Below are positions 48,116 through 60,517 of a stretch of DNA of 64,000 bases, one piece after another. A program made the translations under genes and the position numbers. The notes under the pieces are model-generated. The model was given only the letters and a program-made list of their open reading frames with translations. It was not told the origin of the DNA and ran no database searches. Position 1 is the first letter of the stretch. Each line of letters starts with the position of its first letter. Origin of the DNA: Larimichthys crocea (lineage: Eukaryota > Chordata > Actinopteri > Sciaenidae); contig NC_040011.1 of the NCBI RefSeq assembly GCF_000972845.2, forward strand, positions 26,206,379 to 26,270,378. Direction: 5' to 3'.

Positions 48116-49413
48116 TGACTTTTAGCACTAGACACGAACAGCAGCTTTCTGTTAGAAAGCCCTGCATGCGAACCTCCGCTACATGCAAAAGAAAGAACAC
48201 ATACAAATCTTGCAAGATGTGTTGATCTTTGGAAATCTTGGAGGGAGTCACCAGTGCAGTGACAAGGATAAGAACTCTTCCCAGCTTTCGATCCACAAAT
48301 ACAGTCAGTTGTGTTTGTTGGAACACACAAAAAGCTGGTCGTACTGATGCTTTTTCAATGCAGCTTTGCCAAGATCAAGTTATTTAGAAAGTGCAAAATA
48401 ACATATTTGCCCCAAAAGGGCATAAAACAACATTTGTATTATGACTTGCAGTCTAATACTTGGGCAAACATACAGCAGGTCATAGTGAAATAAATCAAAA
48501 GCAGTCAAGAAACAAAGCTGATTTCAGTAAAAGTGAGGGAAAAAAAGAAATAAACACACCTTGGCTACTAGCCTGAGTTACTACTGCCCCCACTGGACTG
48601 ACCTGGGATACAGAAAACTAAAATAGTAATAGTAATAACCATCAAAATCAGGGTCATAAACACTTCAACCCTGATAGCAGATACAGATATTTTAGTTTTT
48701 ACTGCACGTCAGAGTAAGCTGCAAAACATCTTCAACTTTGTTTCTTGGTTCTACTTATTTCTTTTGTTTATTTTTTGACTCTATTGACTTAAAACATTTA
48801 CATTGTGTTAGAATTGTGTTATTAATGTTGTTAACATTAGTGACTAGAACTATATGAATGCACGTACTACTTATAACATGGATTTCATATGTCCCTGTAT
48901 GTGTTTCAATGTAAAATCCTCTTTCAAGTAGCATTCAGCAACCTTGCCTCAGGAGAACCAAATACAAGGAAACAACATCCATTCTCTTCTATCTGCCCCA
49001 GACTTTCAGTGCAGAGGAGAGAAACAACCAGCCAATTGCTATCCATCTCTTCCTGTACTGGAGGGGCTCTAGGTGATAAATTCAACTCTTACCAAAGCCC
49101 ATTGGCAAGACACCAAGCACATGTTGTTCCAGAACAAATGCTTTTAGAGTGTATATTGTTCAAATTTTAGTGCTGTGTTCAGTTTCTGATACCTGCTTCA
49201 ATCACAAGACAGTTGCATTATCGTCTGTCATTGCTTCCTCTAGACTTCGGGCAGGCTGATTACCCCATCATCCTGCCAGACTTTGCCCACAAACTGAAAC
49301 TTATCTAGTATCCTGACATATCCAAGACCTCAAAGATCCCAATGATCCCATTTACCCCTTTGAGGAATAGTCGCTTGTCTTGGCCAAGAAACAGTCTGGC
49401 ACATAACTTCCAG
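48116..49413. other. No gene seen
   Basis: Non-coding. Open frames up to 93 codons (48889-49170) have no domain. Confidence 0.5.
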
Positions 49414-49640
49414 AAACACTTCACAATGTGTTGTTTTTACACATAGGTTTCGTATAAATTAAACCAACAAGAGCTAATGTGTTAATTAGTGAGCTGAGAG
49501 GTCCCGGTAGATTTAGTTACATTTGGGTGGAGACTTGACGTTTCCCCCCCGTTTCAAGTCTTTATGCTAAGCTAAGCTAACCAGCTGCTGGCTATAGCTT
49601 CATACTGAACACAGAAATATGAGTAAAATAAAATTACTTA
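49414..49640 (+). repeat. Teleost dispersed repeat (type D), second copy
   Basis: TCAAGTCTTTATGCTAAGCTAAGCTAACCAGCTGCTGGCTATAGCTTCATACTGAACAC (49554 onward) matches the right half of the repeat at 31118. Upstream, GCTAATGTGTTAATTAGTGAGCTGAGAGG likely belongs to the same element. Confidence 0.6.
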
Positions 49641-49840
49641 TTTTGGAGGACACAGGACTGGATAACTTGGACTTTCAATGGCTTAAAATGCTAGCAGCTC
49701 AATTCCAAAAGTTTACTTTCTATGTATACATCAAATTTACTTACACTGGCCATATACATTTTAAATAGGACTCTAAGCATTAACTATGGCTTTACTATGC
49801 TCAACCACCCATAAGATTTTACACACAAGCGCGTCTTGCT
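49641..49840. other. Spacer, no gene
   Basis: AT-rich DNA; nothing recognised. Confidence 0.55.
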
Positions 49841-50180
49841 GTGGATGCACTAAATCCACCAAACATCTGCCTGATGTCTTGGTGGACAGACCACTGTCTC
49901 CTTTGTCCATCCCGCATCAACCTCTCAGGAGACCCCTGGCCACCTGTGACACCCCCCTTCACACACACTCTCTTCCTGCCCCACCCTTCCACCACATGAA
50001 TAATGCATCATCAGACAGTCGGCAGTGAGCTAATGAGTCAATTGCTTAGAGAGCCTGGAGAGACACCGCGCTGAGCTGTGATGGTTATACCAAGCCGTCC
50101 CTTCACTCAGGTTGTGCTCACCACCAGATGTCCAAGGTGCGGGGTGATGAATTATGGGTCATCCCTCTCGCCCCTCTTCT
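49841..50180. promoter_or_regulatory. Possible conserved non-coding element
   Basis: Balanced, repeat-free block with CAGGAGACCCCTGGCCACCTGTGACACC (E-box CACCTG), GAATAATGCATCATC and GAGCTAATGAGTCAATTGC motifs. Texture-based inference only. Confidence 0.28.
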
Positions 50181-52639
50181 GCAGTGTCACCACATTAGGA
50201 GGCAAGAGCATGTGGTCTGGCCCATGTGGTTATATGCATGTGTGTGTGTTTCGTCTTTGCTCAAGGATGGAGAACCTTTATATACGTATTCTGGTTGGGA
50301 AAGGTTGGGATCATTTGACTTTGATGCTTTGATGTGGACATGGGGGAAAAACAGTTGTGATATAATAAGGACTACACAATCTGCCACTGAACATGCAAAG
50401 GGTGGGAATATATGTATGAAACATGCTTATGAAAGCAGATTTAAATGATTGTTTACGCATGCATGTGCGAACAAATGCTTGACTGTGAATATATAATCAT
50501 CTTAATGTGTGTTGGTGCAATGCAGTTTTCTCTCTGTTTTTTTTTCTTTTTTTGCATAAAACATTAGCAGTTTTTCAGATCATGATGCACGTATTTGCCC
50601 CTCTAATTCATGTGCATGTGATACTTCATTACTGTAATACTCATTCTCTCTTCAACCACAATTTGAATTGCAGTATCAACCATCTATGATCTCATGATGC
50701 GCATGCCAAACAAAAACAACAAAGTGCAGTGCAGTGTACAGCTAGAGGATTTAAAGTGTGACCAATGCTTTCCAAGGCAGCTCTATTGAAGTCACAAGCT
50801 CTTGTGACAATTACAGCCAATTCCCTCCCCTCATCCACTCAGCCACTTTTACAGTCTCTCAGAGTAGAGAGAACTTCTTCCAATGTCAGAGTGAAACACT
50901 GTGTAAAGAGCAAGATTTCATTAATAATCCTTTCAAAGTGAAATGTCTGCCTTTGCAGTTTTACTGTGATCCCACTGACAGTCAGGGCAGACTGTGAGGC
51001 CAAGTTGTAATTGGGGTGCTTGAGCCAGCATATAATGCTGCAAGAAACAGTTTAACATGTTTAAACTTAGTCAAGTACTGTTAGCATTCTGTGGAGAGAT
51101 TTCATAACCATACAATGAATGATTCATTGGCCAGCTACAGTGGGTTTCCATAACAATTCTTTTTTTCCCCCTCTTTGTTTGCTTTGGTGGATTTTGTTCA
51201 CCATTACTGTAGCTGTGCAACAACCAAGAAGCAGAAACAGAGCTGGAATAAAAACAAGGGAAAGAGCTTAAAACAGCTCCTTTAGAATATAAGACCGGTA
51301 TGTGTAGTATGCATGTGTCTTTTGATTCATTGTAATCTTTCCTAATGTGTTATGTGTGTTTACATTGCTCAAAAAGCACAAACAATAAATCCAATTACAT
51401 TGTAAAAGCATCGGTGAATGGCACTGATGTAGCTTTGAGAGTAACTACGAACAGTATGTCTAATGGGTATACAACACTCTAACAATTAGCAGAGAATCTC
51501 GCCTGTAAGTATGCTCTGCGCCAAACTGTCTGGCTCCCCCTGACAGGTCTTTATTGGCTTTGGGTGCCAGGAAGATGTGCATGTTTATTACTAACTGCTA
51601 TCTACATTCTCTGATTCATAATCCAGAGCAGCCAGTCACATTTAAATGAGCTCTGATAAATAGTTAATATTTTATGATAAAGAGCTATACCAAAATTATC
51701 ATTGCTACCAAAATAATCAGGTCTTGGTTGGCCATATGTGGAAAAAAAAAAAAAAAAGATTCTTCTTCTGCAACCTCTAGAATGCCGAAGTGGCACAAAT
51801 TAATTTAGGAAATTGTAAAGGTTTTCTACATCCCACATAATGACTCACTATTTGAAGAGATAGTTCTTAGTCAACAGAGATTTACTATCGCCCATGATTT
51901 CATTATGCATGCAACAGTCTTTCAAAACTCACACAATCAACATGGCCTTTATCTGTCTATTTACTTTGATTTTGAAAATGGAGTTTTGGATGCTCCACCA
52001 CCCATCACTCTGAGCCAAATCAATGGTAGTTAACTACATGTGATTCAGAGCTCCACAGTAGAACTTTATTACAGAGGTACTTAATTACTTGGAGCTTTCC
52101 ATTTGTACTCAAAGGACAAACCAGCACAGATTTGTCAGCTGTCTCGCAGACAGTCAGTGAAAAGTGTTGCTAATTAATTTTCACGTCTTTTCACTGCTGC
52201 TCTGGAAGAATGCAGGTTTCCAAGTGACTCTTACTGACACGAATCAGGTTTGTAATCAGATATTTAGGATGGTAACTGGAAGATGCATATTGGTCGAAAA
52301 ATATGTGGTTTCTAATGAAAGTAACAATTTCTTTTCCAATCCACTATTCAGCCCTTCTAAACAATGTAAACTGTAATGTGACCTCATACTGTAGGGCTGA
52401 ATAGTGTAGCAGTTAAATACAGAACTCATCACGGCCGATTGGCCTCAAAGATTTAGACTCGGAACATGGATGTAATAGATCCATGCCCTGGAAAGGAGTC
52501 TCCGCTGCCGTTGTTATGGTAACCATGATGCCCACTACAAAGTTACTAAGCAGTCAGAGAAATTATTGCTAGAGGACTAATAAAATGTTGTTGAAATGTT
52601 GTTTTCAGAAAGCTGAATAAATATAACGTTAAATATACA
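50181..52639. other. No gene seen
   Basis: Non-coding. One 106-codon open frame (50128-50448) overlaps others on both strands. A poly-A run is present at about 51740-51756. Confidence 0.5.
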
Positions 52640-52985
52640 CATAGAACAACATTGCCACCTAGTGGTGAGGAGGGCAGGCATTTGCGAATCACGACGTATT
52701 TGTTTGTGGATCTGTGTGGATCTCGACAAGAACGTCTCAGAAATACGTCAATGAGGAAAGAGATGCATATGTGTGAATGGTAGTCCACAAATGCTGAATC
52801 ACGCTTCACAAACAGAATTTTCAGTTTTACAAACAGCTTTTTTGTTTTTACAAATGGGAAATTATATATTTACAAATACCCAATATATTTACAAATACAC
52901 ATGTATTTGTAAAAAACAAAATTACAAATTAGAAATTTGTATTTGTGGATAGTTAAACAAGGAATATTTGTAGATCACGTTTGCA
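52640..52985. repeat. Possible dispersed repeat rich in ACAAATA/TATTTGT words
   Basis: Words such as TTTGTGGATCTGTG, TTTACAAATAC and GTATTTGTAAA recur in both orientations between a GCGAATCACGACG start and a TAGATCACGTTTGCAG end. The two ends are weakly inverted copies. It may be an old non-autonomous DNA element; no coding part. Confidence 0.35.
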
Positions 52986-53158
52986 GATATATTTCAGACA
53001 AAAATAACTCCATATTTATGGGTATATCTGTATGTACAGTATGTGTTTGCCTTTGGGTGCCAAAGTTTAAGAAGACAATGAAACAAAAAAGTTGTCAACA
53101 GTGCCTTATCTCTTTATGTAAACAACCAGGAGCTTCGTGACTGATTCAAACTAAAGCA
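52986..53158. other. Spacer, no gene
   Basis: AT-rich DNA; nothing recognised. Confidence 0.55.
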
Positions 53159-53197
53159 GAGACATTAGCAGGAGAGATTAGCAGGAGACATTAGCAG
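53159..53197. repeat. 13-bp unit repeated three times
   Basis: GAGACATTAGCAG, GAGAGATTAGCAG and GAGACATTAGCAG run in tandem, with one substitution in the middle unit. Confidence 0.92.
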
Positions 53198-53339
53198 CGT
53201 TTCTAATGCTGCAATAGAACTTTTGACACAAAACAGCAAAGATAAGACATACTGCATCATTTTGTGGGTTTTGTTGCTACTCTTTGGGGGCTAGCTCGCC
53301 GAGTTTTCATCGCACAGTGATGAGACACATATCTTTGTA

Positions 53340-53425
53340 AAATATATTTTTATTTTTTGGATGTGGATAAGTTTGGCGGGCCGTATTGAAAAGCCTAACG
53401 GACCGTAGTTTGCTTATGTCTGGTA
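53340..53425. repeat. Possible hAT-type element terminus
   Basis: GGCGGGCCGTATTG and CGGACCGTAGTTTGCTTATGTCTGGTATAGA resemble the closing segment of widespread vertebrate non-autonomous hAT elements that end in ...TTTGCCTATGTCTG. No matching opposite end was found nearby. Confidence 0.35.
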
Positions 53426-54609
53426 TAGAGTATGTTCAATATGTCAAAAAATATTTTATGAGTATTTATTTATCACAAAACTCTTCCTTTAAACCGGGGT
53501 CAGTAGGTCAGTTGTCCAAGGATCACACTGTATCTGGCAAACTAATTCAACAGTGGCTACCCCTCTGCTCTTTAGGACCTTTTCACTTGTATGAATATTA
53601 CCTTTGTTCCAGTGCTGACAAGTGCTGAACTGGGAATCAACAGTCATCCAACCACACTAAAACTGGTTACAAGTGTCATCATTGCTCTATTTTGCTATTT
53701 GTTATTCACCCTTCCAGATGGGTTGGTCTCCATTATTCCCCATTTCTTTTTTTACCCATAGCTGGTAATTTCAAGCAGATATTTGCAGCCATATTTGTAG
53801 TATATTTGTATGACTTTAATGAAGGGTGATAATGTGGTACAAGTGGAGAATGCAAAGAAGAAAATAATGCATATATTACAAGATAATAGTGTTTCTTTTA
53901 AATTGTTTAAATCTTACATTACAGCTACATAACTATGTTTAGTTCATTATGAAAAAGCTACAGATTTTTCTGAATGTAGCCAAATATGTAAGGCAAATAT
54001 AATCCAAGTGGTAGTAAAATTCAATTATAAATTTGCTTCATGAATGCAGCAGCCAGTGCTGTAAGTCTGCACTTAGACAAAGTGGCCAGTAGAGCTAAAT
54101 GCTAATTTCAGCATTAAAATAAATTTAAGAAAATAAACTAATGTGGGGAAAAAAGCCCCAAGCAATAAAGAAAATAGCCCCCAGTGGACAATGGACCTTT
54201 GTGTTATATGTTTTTTCACCATATAGTCTAAGGCAAACTAAATATTCTTTTTTCTTCAATCCTTGAGTTTCTAAAGAAATTTGGCAACTTGAAATTTAAC
54301 TCTTCATCTGAATGGAAGAATCTGCCCCATTTCATTTATTTAGGGCATCTCTTTTTACTTATTTCCAAACAATCTGATTTTGCTTCCAATTACTCTTGAG
54401 TTATGGAAAAAATTTAACTGTATGTACTGGCACATAGCTCTATATTGGTATGGGCACTTTACTGTATACATTTTACGGTTTGTGTTTTGACATTTCCAGA
54501 GGAACCAGTGGGTGTGTAGTGGCTACAAATGGGAGAGCTTTAGTCCATGCATGTGTGAATGCCTGTGTGCCATTTTGCATTATGTACTGCATTTGTTTTA
54601 TCTTAGTTT
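53426..54609. other. No gene seen
   Basis: AT-rich DNA; one 80-codon open frame (53386-53628) without a domain. Confidence 0.5.
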
Positions 54610-55016
54610 AGGTTGTTAGCATACTAATGTTTTCAAGTTAACATTAAACGCAGCACAGAACAGATAAGGCTGATGGGAATGTAAATCCTTTTGCAGGTAT
54701 TTGATCAAATTCAAATTTTGACTTGATGATAGTGATAAGATCACCCAAGTGATTCATCCTAAGGCAGCATTAATATCTCAAAATGTCATGGCAATGCATC
54801 TAGAAGTTGTTCAGAAATTTCACTCCAGAGCACAGATGTCAACCTCATGGTGGCGCTACAGGAAAAGTCAAAGGATCACCAGAGTTAGTAGTCATATTCC
54901 CCTAGGTGCCATCAATGTCTATATAAAAAGTCACTGCCATCCATCCAATAGTTTGAGATATTTAAATCTTCCAAACTGGTGGACCGACTAGAGCCACACT
55001 GCTCCTAAGGCTAAAA
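54610..55016 (+). repeat. Teleost dispersed repeat (type G)
   Basis: Landmarks in order: GTTAGCATACTAATG, AAGGCTGATGGGAATGTAA, TTTTGCAGGTATTTG, TGTCATGGCAATGCATC, TCATGGTGGCGCTACAGG, CACTGCCATCCATCCAATAG, TTTGAGATATTT, AACTGGTGGACCGACTAGAGCCAC. I recognise this order as a dispersed repeat often seen in fish introns and 3' UTRs. Its transposon class is unknown to me, and it lacks a coding part. Confidence 0.6.
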
Positions 55017-57957
55017 ACACTACAGAGCAATAAAACCATTCATGGTGACACATTCTGTAACTCTGTCTCTCTTTCTGAACTGTCCCTGCTGGCTTTTATG
55101 ACGCCTGTACAATACTCTAAAGGCACCACAGCAATCCAAACAGATGCTTCCATGAATATGAATCTGAGAGAGTAACCGTCATGTTTTGGGGGGAATTTTC
55201 CACCATATGACTATGACAGATACTCAAATTGGTGTATAGTGTGAATCCTCTTAGAGAATTAACAATACAATTAAATTGTTTTATACTGAATGTGCACACT
55301 AATACAACCAATGGGAGGTAAAATAATGGTAACTGCAGTAACCCTATTATGATACCACTGGGACTACAGTGATGTAGGCAATTAAAATGAGGGTCTCATG
55401 AATGTTAAAATGTAAAACTATCCTTCAGTCAGTAAATGTTTAATTCAAGTTCCTGAAGTGCTTTTTTTCTTTTAGGATTCAGAGTCATCAGATGATTCTG
55501 GGTCAATACTTGCCTCTAGCTGTAGAATTTTTGTCATATTTAATGACAGGAAAAAAACTTTAAAAAAGGAGCTTAGCGTTCCAAAAATGGCCAGAAATGT
55601 TTCTTTGATATGCCCACATACTGTGAGATCCAACTGAATGATTCATGATCAAATACATATTGTATACAAATACACATTTAATTCTATTTGTCAATCCATC
55701 TGTTCATTTCATCAATCACTGTCCATTCATCACGTCTTCCATGATAAGCAGTCATTGGTGATAAGCAGTCACTGCAGCAGTGTTTTGTATTGGGCTTCAA
55801 AGCAGTCACTTCTCAACAGTATTGCCAGTTCTTTGATGAAGACCAGCAACAAGGCTTCTTGCCTAAGACCAGTGAAGCAACCGAAAATAATAAAACTGCA
55901 GAATTTAAGCCAGTGGCTGAGAAGCACCATGTCTTACAGAGATGATTATATCGACATCACAATTAAATGCCAAACACGCTCTCTGAAATGATGTGACAAC
56001 TGCTCAGTGACATTTATGGCTGGTCATGGCCACAAGCAAATACCTGAGACACTAAGCTGTGAAATGTGCCCATTTATGTCTGCACAAATCTCATTTAACA
56101 TAATAAAAAATCCTCTAATTGATCAAATCCTACTTCTGTTTATACTCAAAGTCAGTCCTGCTGGATTTAAAGCTTTCACTTGTATATTCAAAGCATGTCT
56201 TATTTTCTTCTTGTAACGGAACATGTAATTTTCGGTCAAACATTCAAATCGACCAATCTTTAAATCAGCGCTTCTTTTGTACTGAGATGCTATCCGTGAC
56301 AAGTTCAAAATATTTTAATCAAAAGAGAAATCTGTAAGATGTGTTTTTAAGTAAACCATAACACACACTACCTGATGTTTTCTCATTAAATAGTAGATGC
56401 ATATGATTAAAGCAATGCTTCAAGAAACTAGTTTATGGATAAAAAGGGGTTAATTTTCCCAACAGATCAAAAGGACGCCCTTTCACTTCTCACTCCCTGT
56501 CTGTTTGATCAAGTTGCCATCATGCTTTTACTTCTAGTGATGACGGAGACTGTGGGTCAGAGAAGCAACACAATGAGAAAGTTCAGTAATGTTTCTTTTT
56601 AAGGGTCTCATTATATAGAAGATTAATGTAATTTGCATTAATTGCAGGAAAGTAGAGGCAGTATTGAAAGATAGTACACACAGTTGCCTCTCTTATTTGG
56701 GTTTGTAAGAGGGTTGCATTACTGTTTAGAGTCTGAGGAGTTGCTGATTTCCAGAGGAATTTCCTTAAACAACTGCTCACATTTTAATGAGTAGAAATAC
56801 TGCTGATACAACTTAAGTAAATAATGGATTACTGGAAAATATTTTCAACATTCGTTGGATTGTATATTTACTAGTAATTTAAAATTGCATGTTCAACTGA
56901 CCTATAAGACTCTCTATAGGGTGTACTGATTTAACAGTTTGTCTAGAAAAATAATAAACATGCATACATACACATATGCATACATTATCCTTTCGAGGAA
57001 GAAATTACAGTCACATATCAGTTCCTCTCTAGGAACTAAGTTTCATCTCCAGTCTCAATGGTGCTCTATATATGACATTATTATACCACCTCATTTTCTT
57101 TTTTTTATTTGTTTGCATTCTTTAATGCTGCCAACCGAGAAACTGTCAAGTTGTCATATTTAAAACCCGGAAGTGAGCCTCCTAATGTCTACTCTCTGCC
57201 TGCTTCCCTGTTGGTTCTTACTGTCAGCACAGAAACGCCATAATAGGGTGCAAAATTACTCTTCACAGCAAAAATCTTTAACAATTTCATATGAATGCAT
57301 TTCCTGCGTGCTACTCTGTGTTACTGATTGATGTAAAAGTTGCAACCCAGCCTATGTGAAAGCTTTTGGTATGCTTGGTATGCAGAAAGCAATGGTTTTG
57401 GGACTGTAAGGGGCAACAAAACACTGGCAAAGAAATCATGATCATCACCATGCTAAAAATCTTTAATTAGGCCTCTATCTCTGGGCTGTGAAAAAAAAAA
57501 AAATCACAAATTACTAAATTGGTAATGCAATACAGACAAGAGGACAAGCTTTTTCATCCTGTATCGGTTATGTTTGAATTGTTTACTTTCTCATTTATTC
57601 AAAAGCAATTATTTTAAGTCATGGGAATGATTTGTTCAAAAAAGTATTGTTTAGATGTGGACAGAAACAATATGAACAACAATGACAACAACAATATGAA
57701 CTAATTTATTTGCAAATATCACTAGCATCCACCAGTTGCATCTTAGGAACTTGGAAAAATGTCCGGCAAAGAATGATAATATAGATCATCATTAGAAAAA
57801 ACCTGCTCCCAAGAGGTGATTTGATTGAGAGACACCTTCTATCACCTACTGAAGTTGTATTTCTCAGCCCACTTCACGGATGTATTTTCACACCTTTTAC
57901 TGTGGTTGGCAACATACTTTAAGTCTAAGTCATCTTGATTTTTTTTTTTTTTATTGT
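55017..57957. other. No gene seen
   Basis: AT-rich non-coding DNA. A 117-codon open frame (55638-55991) and others of 60-75 codons show no domain. ATAAGCAGTCATTGGTG/ATAAGCAGTCACTG near 55744-55775 is a short doublet. Confidence 0.5.
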
Positions 57958-58750
57958 TCTATACAAGTGCCTTTTGGCCATTACTGGAAGAACTGCCTCC
58001 AGGAGCAGCATACCCATCAGCATAGCCCAGAACATGAAGACATGACACAGAATGACCCTGAACAAACCATGGGTACTGTTTAAGACATGTACTGTAAGCC
58101 TTTGCAGTCTATGTCTGATCTGTACAGTCAATTTACAGAGCCTCTATTTGGACAAGGCATGATCCATGGACCAAACAAACAGATTCACCGACTGGCAAAA
58201 CCCAGTATTTTCCTCCATTTATGTAGCCAGGCAACCCTGGGTGAAGCTGTTTTGATATCTCATCCTCCTCACATTGTTGGTGAGCAAGGTCATATGCTGC
58301 CAACTCACTGGCCTGATTGGCATGGAAGGCAGACAGTCTTTTGGGGAGGAATGAGGCGTTCCTGCACATGCACATTTGGCTCATGAACAAGGTGTGGAGC
58401 TTACCCACATTCTTTGCTGAGGCTTTAGCAAGAAGAAAGGCCGTTTTGGCAGACAGCCCCTTTGACTAAGGCTTCCCCTAGGGTTCAAAAGGGAGCAGAC
58501 AAAGTGCTTCTAGCACTCAAAACTTGGCTTCAGTACAAATCCCACAGAGGAACTCATAAGGCTTCTACCACCAAGTCCCCTTTAGAAAAAAGATAAGAAG
58601 TCTGTGAGACCTTACAGTTTGGTTTCACACTCCACCCCACCATGTCGGGCCACGATGGTGGCCATATATATCTTCGAGGTAGAGGCTGATCTACTGCCAT
58701 CCAGCAGAGAGTGCAGAAACTGAAATGTGATTATCAAGCTCTCAGGAGCA
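57958..58750 (-). pseudogene. DIRS/Ngaro-type tyrosine recombinase relic
   Basis: Read on the minus strand, three frames together give a decayed tyrosine-recombinase-like protein. From high to low coordinates: a segment FLHSLLDGSRSASTSKIYMA (about 58650-58730) resembles the N-terminal SAM-like region (many-residue 'GRS.ST.K.Y.A.I' pattern). After broken sequence with stops comes LSAKTAFLLAKASAKNVGKL (about 58395-58455), corresponding to the helix before the first catalytic arginine in DIRS elements. Then NASFLPKRLSAF and ASELAAYDL (about 58290-58360) follow. A possible C-terminal piece lies at about 57958-58075. DIRS-type retrotransposons use this enzyme instead of an integrase. Multiple stops and frame changes make the copy dead. 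I saw no reverse transcriptase or RNase H part, and the Arg-His-Arg-Tyr set is not intact. Family assignment is from pattern memory; a profile search would settle it. Confidence 0.6.
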
Positions 58751-58880
58751 CGTCCAGATATTTAGAGGCCAAAGGCACCGCCGCAGAGAGTCTGGTCTAG
58801 ATGACAGGTGGCCATCTTTGTGTGAGGGCAGGCTCTGCCTCATGGGGATGTACACTCAGGCAACAAACACATGTAATATA
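58751..58880. other. Junction between two transposon relics
   Basis: Short stretch linking the DIRS-type and Tc1-type remnants. GTACACTCAGGCAACAAACAC (about 58851-58871) may be part of the Tc1 5' region. No clear terminal inverted repeat was found. Confidence 0.4.
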
Positions 58881-59615
58881 GGAAGTAATCCCTGGCCAGC
58901 AACAGTCTGTCACTTTGTCAGTCACCAGTGTGATCAGAAAGCACTATGGCCTCTTGAATATTGCTAGCAAAAGCCCATTTTGCTCATTACATAGAAATAC
59001 AAGCACCTCATCACAGGACCATAGAAGGTCCTTAACCCATCAGCAGGACCAGTATCTGCTCCTTTGTGCAAGGAGGAACAGAATGAGCACTGCCAGAGCC
59101 CTACAAAATGACCTACAGGAGGCCATTGGTGTGAATTTTTCTGACCAAACAATCAGAAACAGACTTCATGAGGGTGGCCTGAGGGCCCGACGTCCTGTAG
59201 TGGACCCTGTGCTCACTGCCCGGTACCATGGAGCTCGACTGGCATTTGACACAGAACACCAGATTTCACAGATGTGAGCAGGTTCAACATGAGCACATGT
59301 GATAGATGTCAACAGGTCTGGAGACGCCGTGGAGAACATTATACTGCCTGCAACATCATTCAGGATTCATGACCGGTTTGGTGGTGGGTCAGTGATGGTC
59401 TGGGGAGGCATATCCCTGGAAGGACGCACAGACATCTACAGGTTGACTGCTATTACATATCAGAATGAAATCCTTGGACCCATTGTCATGGCATGCATAC
59501 AAGCATGTGGAGGCCATTCAAACTATAGAGTACCATTATGAGTTGCTACAAAGAAAATTTGGCAAAATGGACTAGCCTGTCGCATATTTTATTTGCTTTG
59601 ATTTTGGTGAGGTCT
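58881..59615 (+). pseudogene. Tc1/mariner-like transposase relic, frameshifted and internally deleted
   Basis: The first frame (58915-59277) has a helix-turn-helix region ([15 protein letters not shown]) and [19 protein letters not shown], typical of the Tc1 DNA-binding part. After a deletion and frame change comes FTDVSRF (GAT codon 59271-59273), matching the block that holds the second catalytic Asp of the DDE/D domain; the usual following Glu is Val. WRRRGEHYTACNII follows (about 59321-59362). A further frame shift leads to RFGGGSVMVWGGIS, a strongly conserved Tc1 motif. The sequence then jumps from NEILGPIVMA to a C-terminal GGHSNY-like end. The third catalytic residue is therefore missing. 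At 735 bp it is well under the roughly 1.0-1.1 kb of intact coding units. It cannot make an active enzyme. Confidence 0.88.
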
Positions 59616-59625
59616 TCAGCCCTCA

Positions 59626-59824
59626 GGGTGTCGATTAGCTCAGTTGGTAGAGCGTCCGCCACATGTACAAAAGCTCAGCAGCGGCCCAGGGTTCGAGTTT
59701 GACCTGCGACCCTTTGCTGCATGTTATTCCCCGTCTCTCTCTCTCCCACATTCCTGTCACTCTTCAGCTCTCTGTCAAAAATAAAGCTTGAAAAAGGCCA
59801 AAAAAATATCTTGGAAAAAAAAAA
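59626..59824 (+). mobile_element. tRNA-derived SINE, copy 3
   Basis: Best-preserved promoter of the family: box A TTAGCTCAGTTGG (about 59635-59647) and box B GGGTTCGAGTTTG (about 59689). The body contains CATTCCTGTCACTCTTCAGC, with a tail AATAAAGCTTGAAAAAGGCC like the copies at 3123 and 11313. It begins about 10 bp after the Tc1 relic's 3' flank, so it probably inserted into or beside that element. No clear target-site duplication was found. Confidence 0.88.
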
Positions 59825-60517
59825 CTCGACTTGCATATTCATAAGATGCACAAACACAAAATGTTCACAACCTAAGAATCAGTTATGTCCTTGACAGCCT
59901 TTACAGCAGCATCTAACAAAGGCCATGGTATACAAAATCAAACTAAATACAAGACTTGATGTCATCAGATCATGTTCAAAGCAGATGTGGCAACATTTTA
60001 CAAAGAAGATAGATGCATGAAGGAAGCCTGGGAGCTTACATGCCCTGAAGGGTTTTACTGCATGTCGTCATCTTTGGTCACACATGAACCTATAAACTCT
60101 TGACCTGAGTGAGTAAGTACAGAGACGACAGCCCTGGAAGTTAGGATGAAATAGTCCTGATGTAAGAATTAATTACTTAAATTACTTATAGCATGCATAC
60201 ATATGAAGATAAGATTGACACTGTCTTTGCAATAAATTAATTATTAAAAAAGAAATACTTCATCCAAATTCAAAGATTTTTGCAAAAGACATGAAGGCGA
60301 GGTTTGAGTTCTAGTTGAGTTGCTGGAATTTGACTATGTTGTCAGTTAATATTCTGAACAATAGGAAGAATAGACTCTGTTTGGATGAAGCTAATAAAAT
60401 AAAATGTCATGACCTGTCACCTGTAGTTAGTTTATGGAAATATGATGACTTTGTGAATGATAGTGGACCTTCACTATCATTATGGCTCTAATGAAAAACA
60501 CGTGGTTAAGGTGGGGA
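59825..60517. other. No gene seen
   Basis: AT-rich non-coding DNA; nothing recognised. Confidence 0.5.

Noticed and set aside
55638..55991. 117-codon plus-strand open frame
   Set aside because: Ser/His/Ile-rich, chance-like translation; overlaps a short direct repeat and lacks splice signals.
58133..58386. Plus-strand open frame of 99 codons over the DIRS relic
   Set aside because: It is the antisense shadow of the recombinase-like minus-strand reading.
59626..59705. tRNA gene
   Set aside because: Well-preserved A and B boxes, but the same SINE body and tail follow as at 11313; it is a SINE head.
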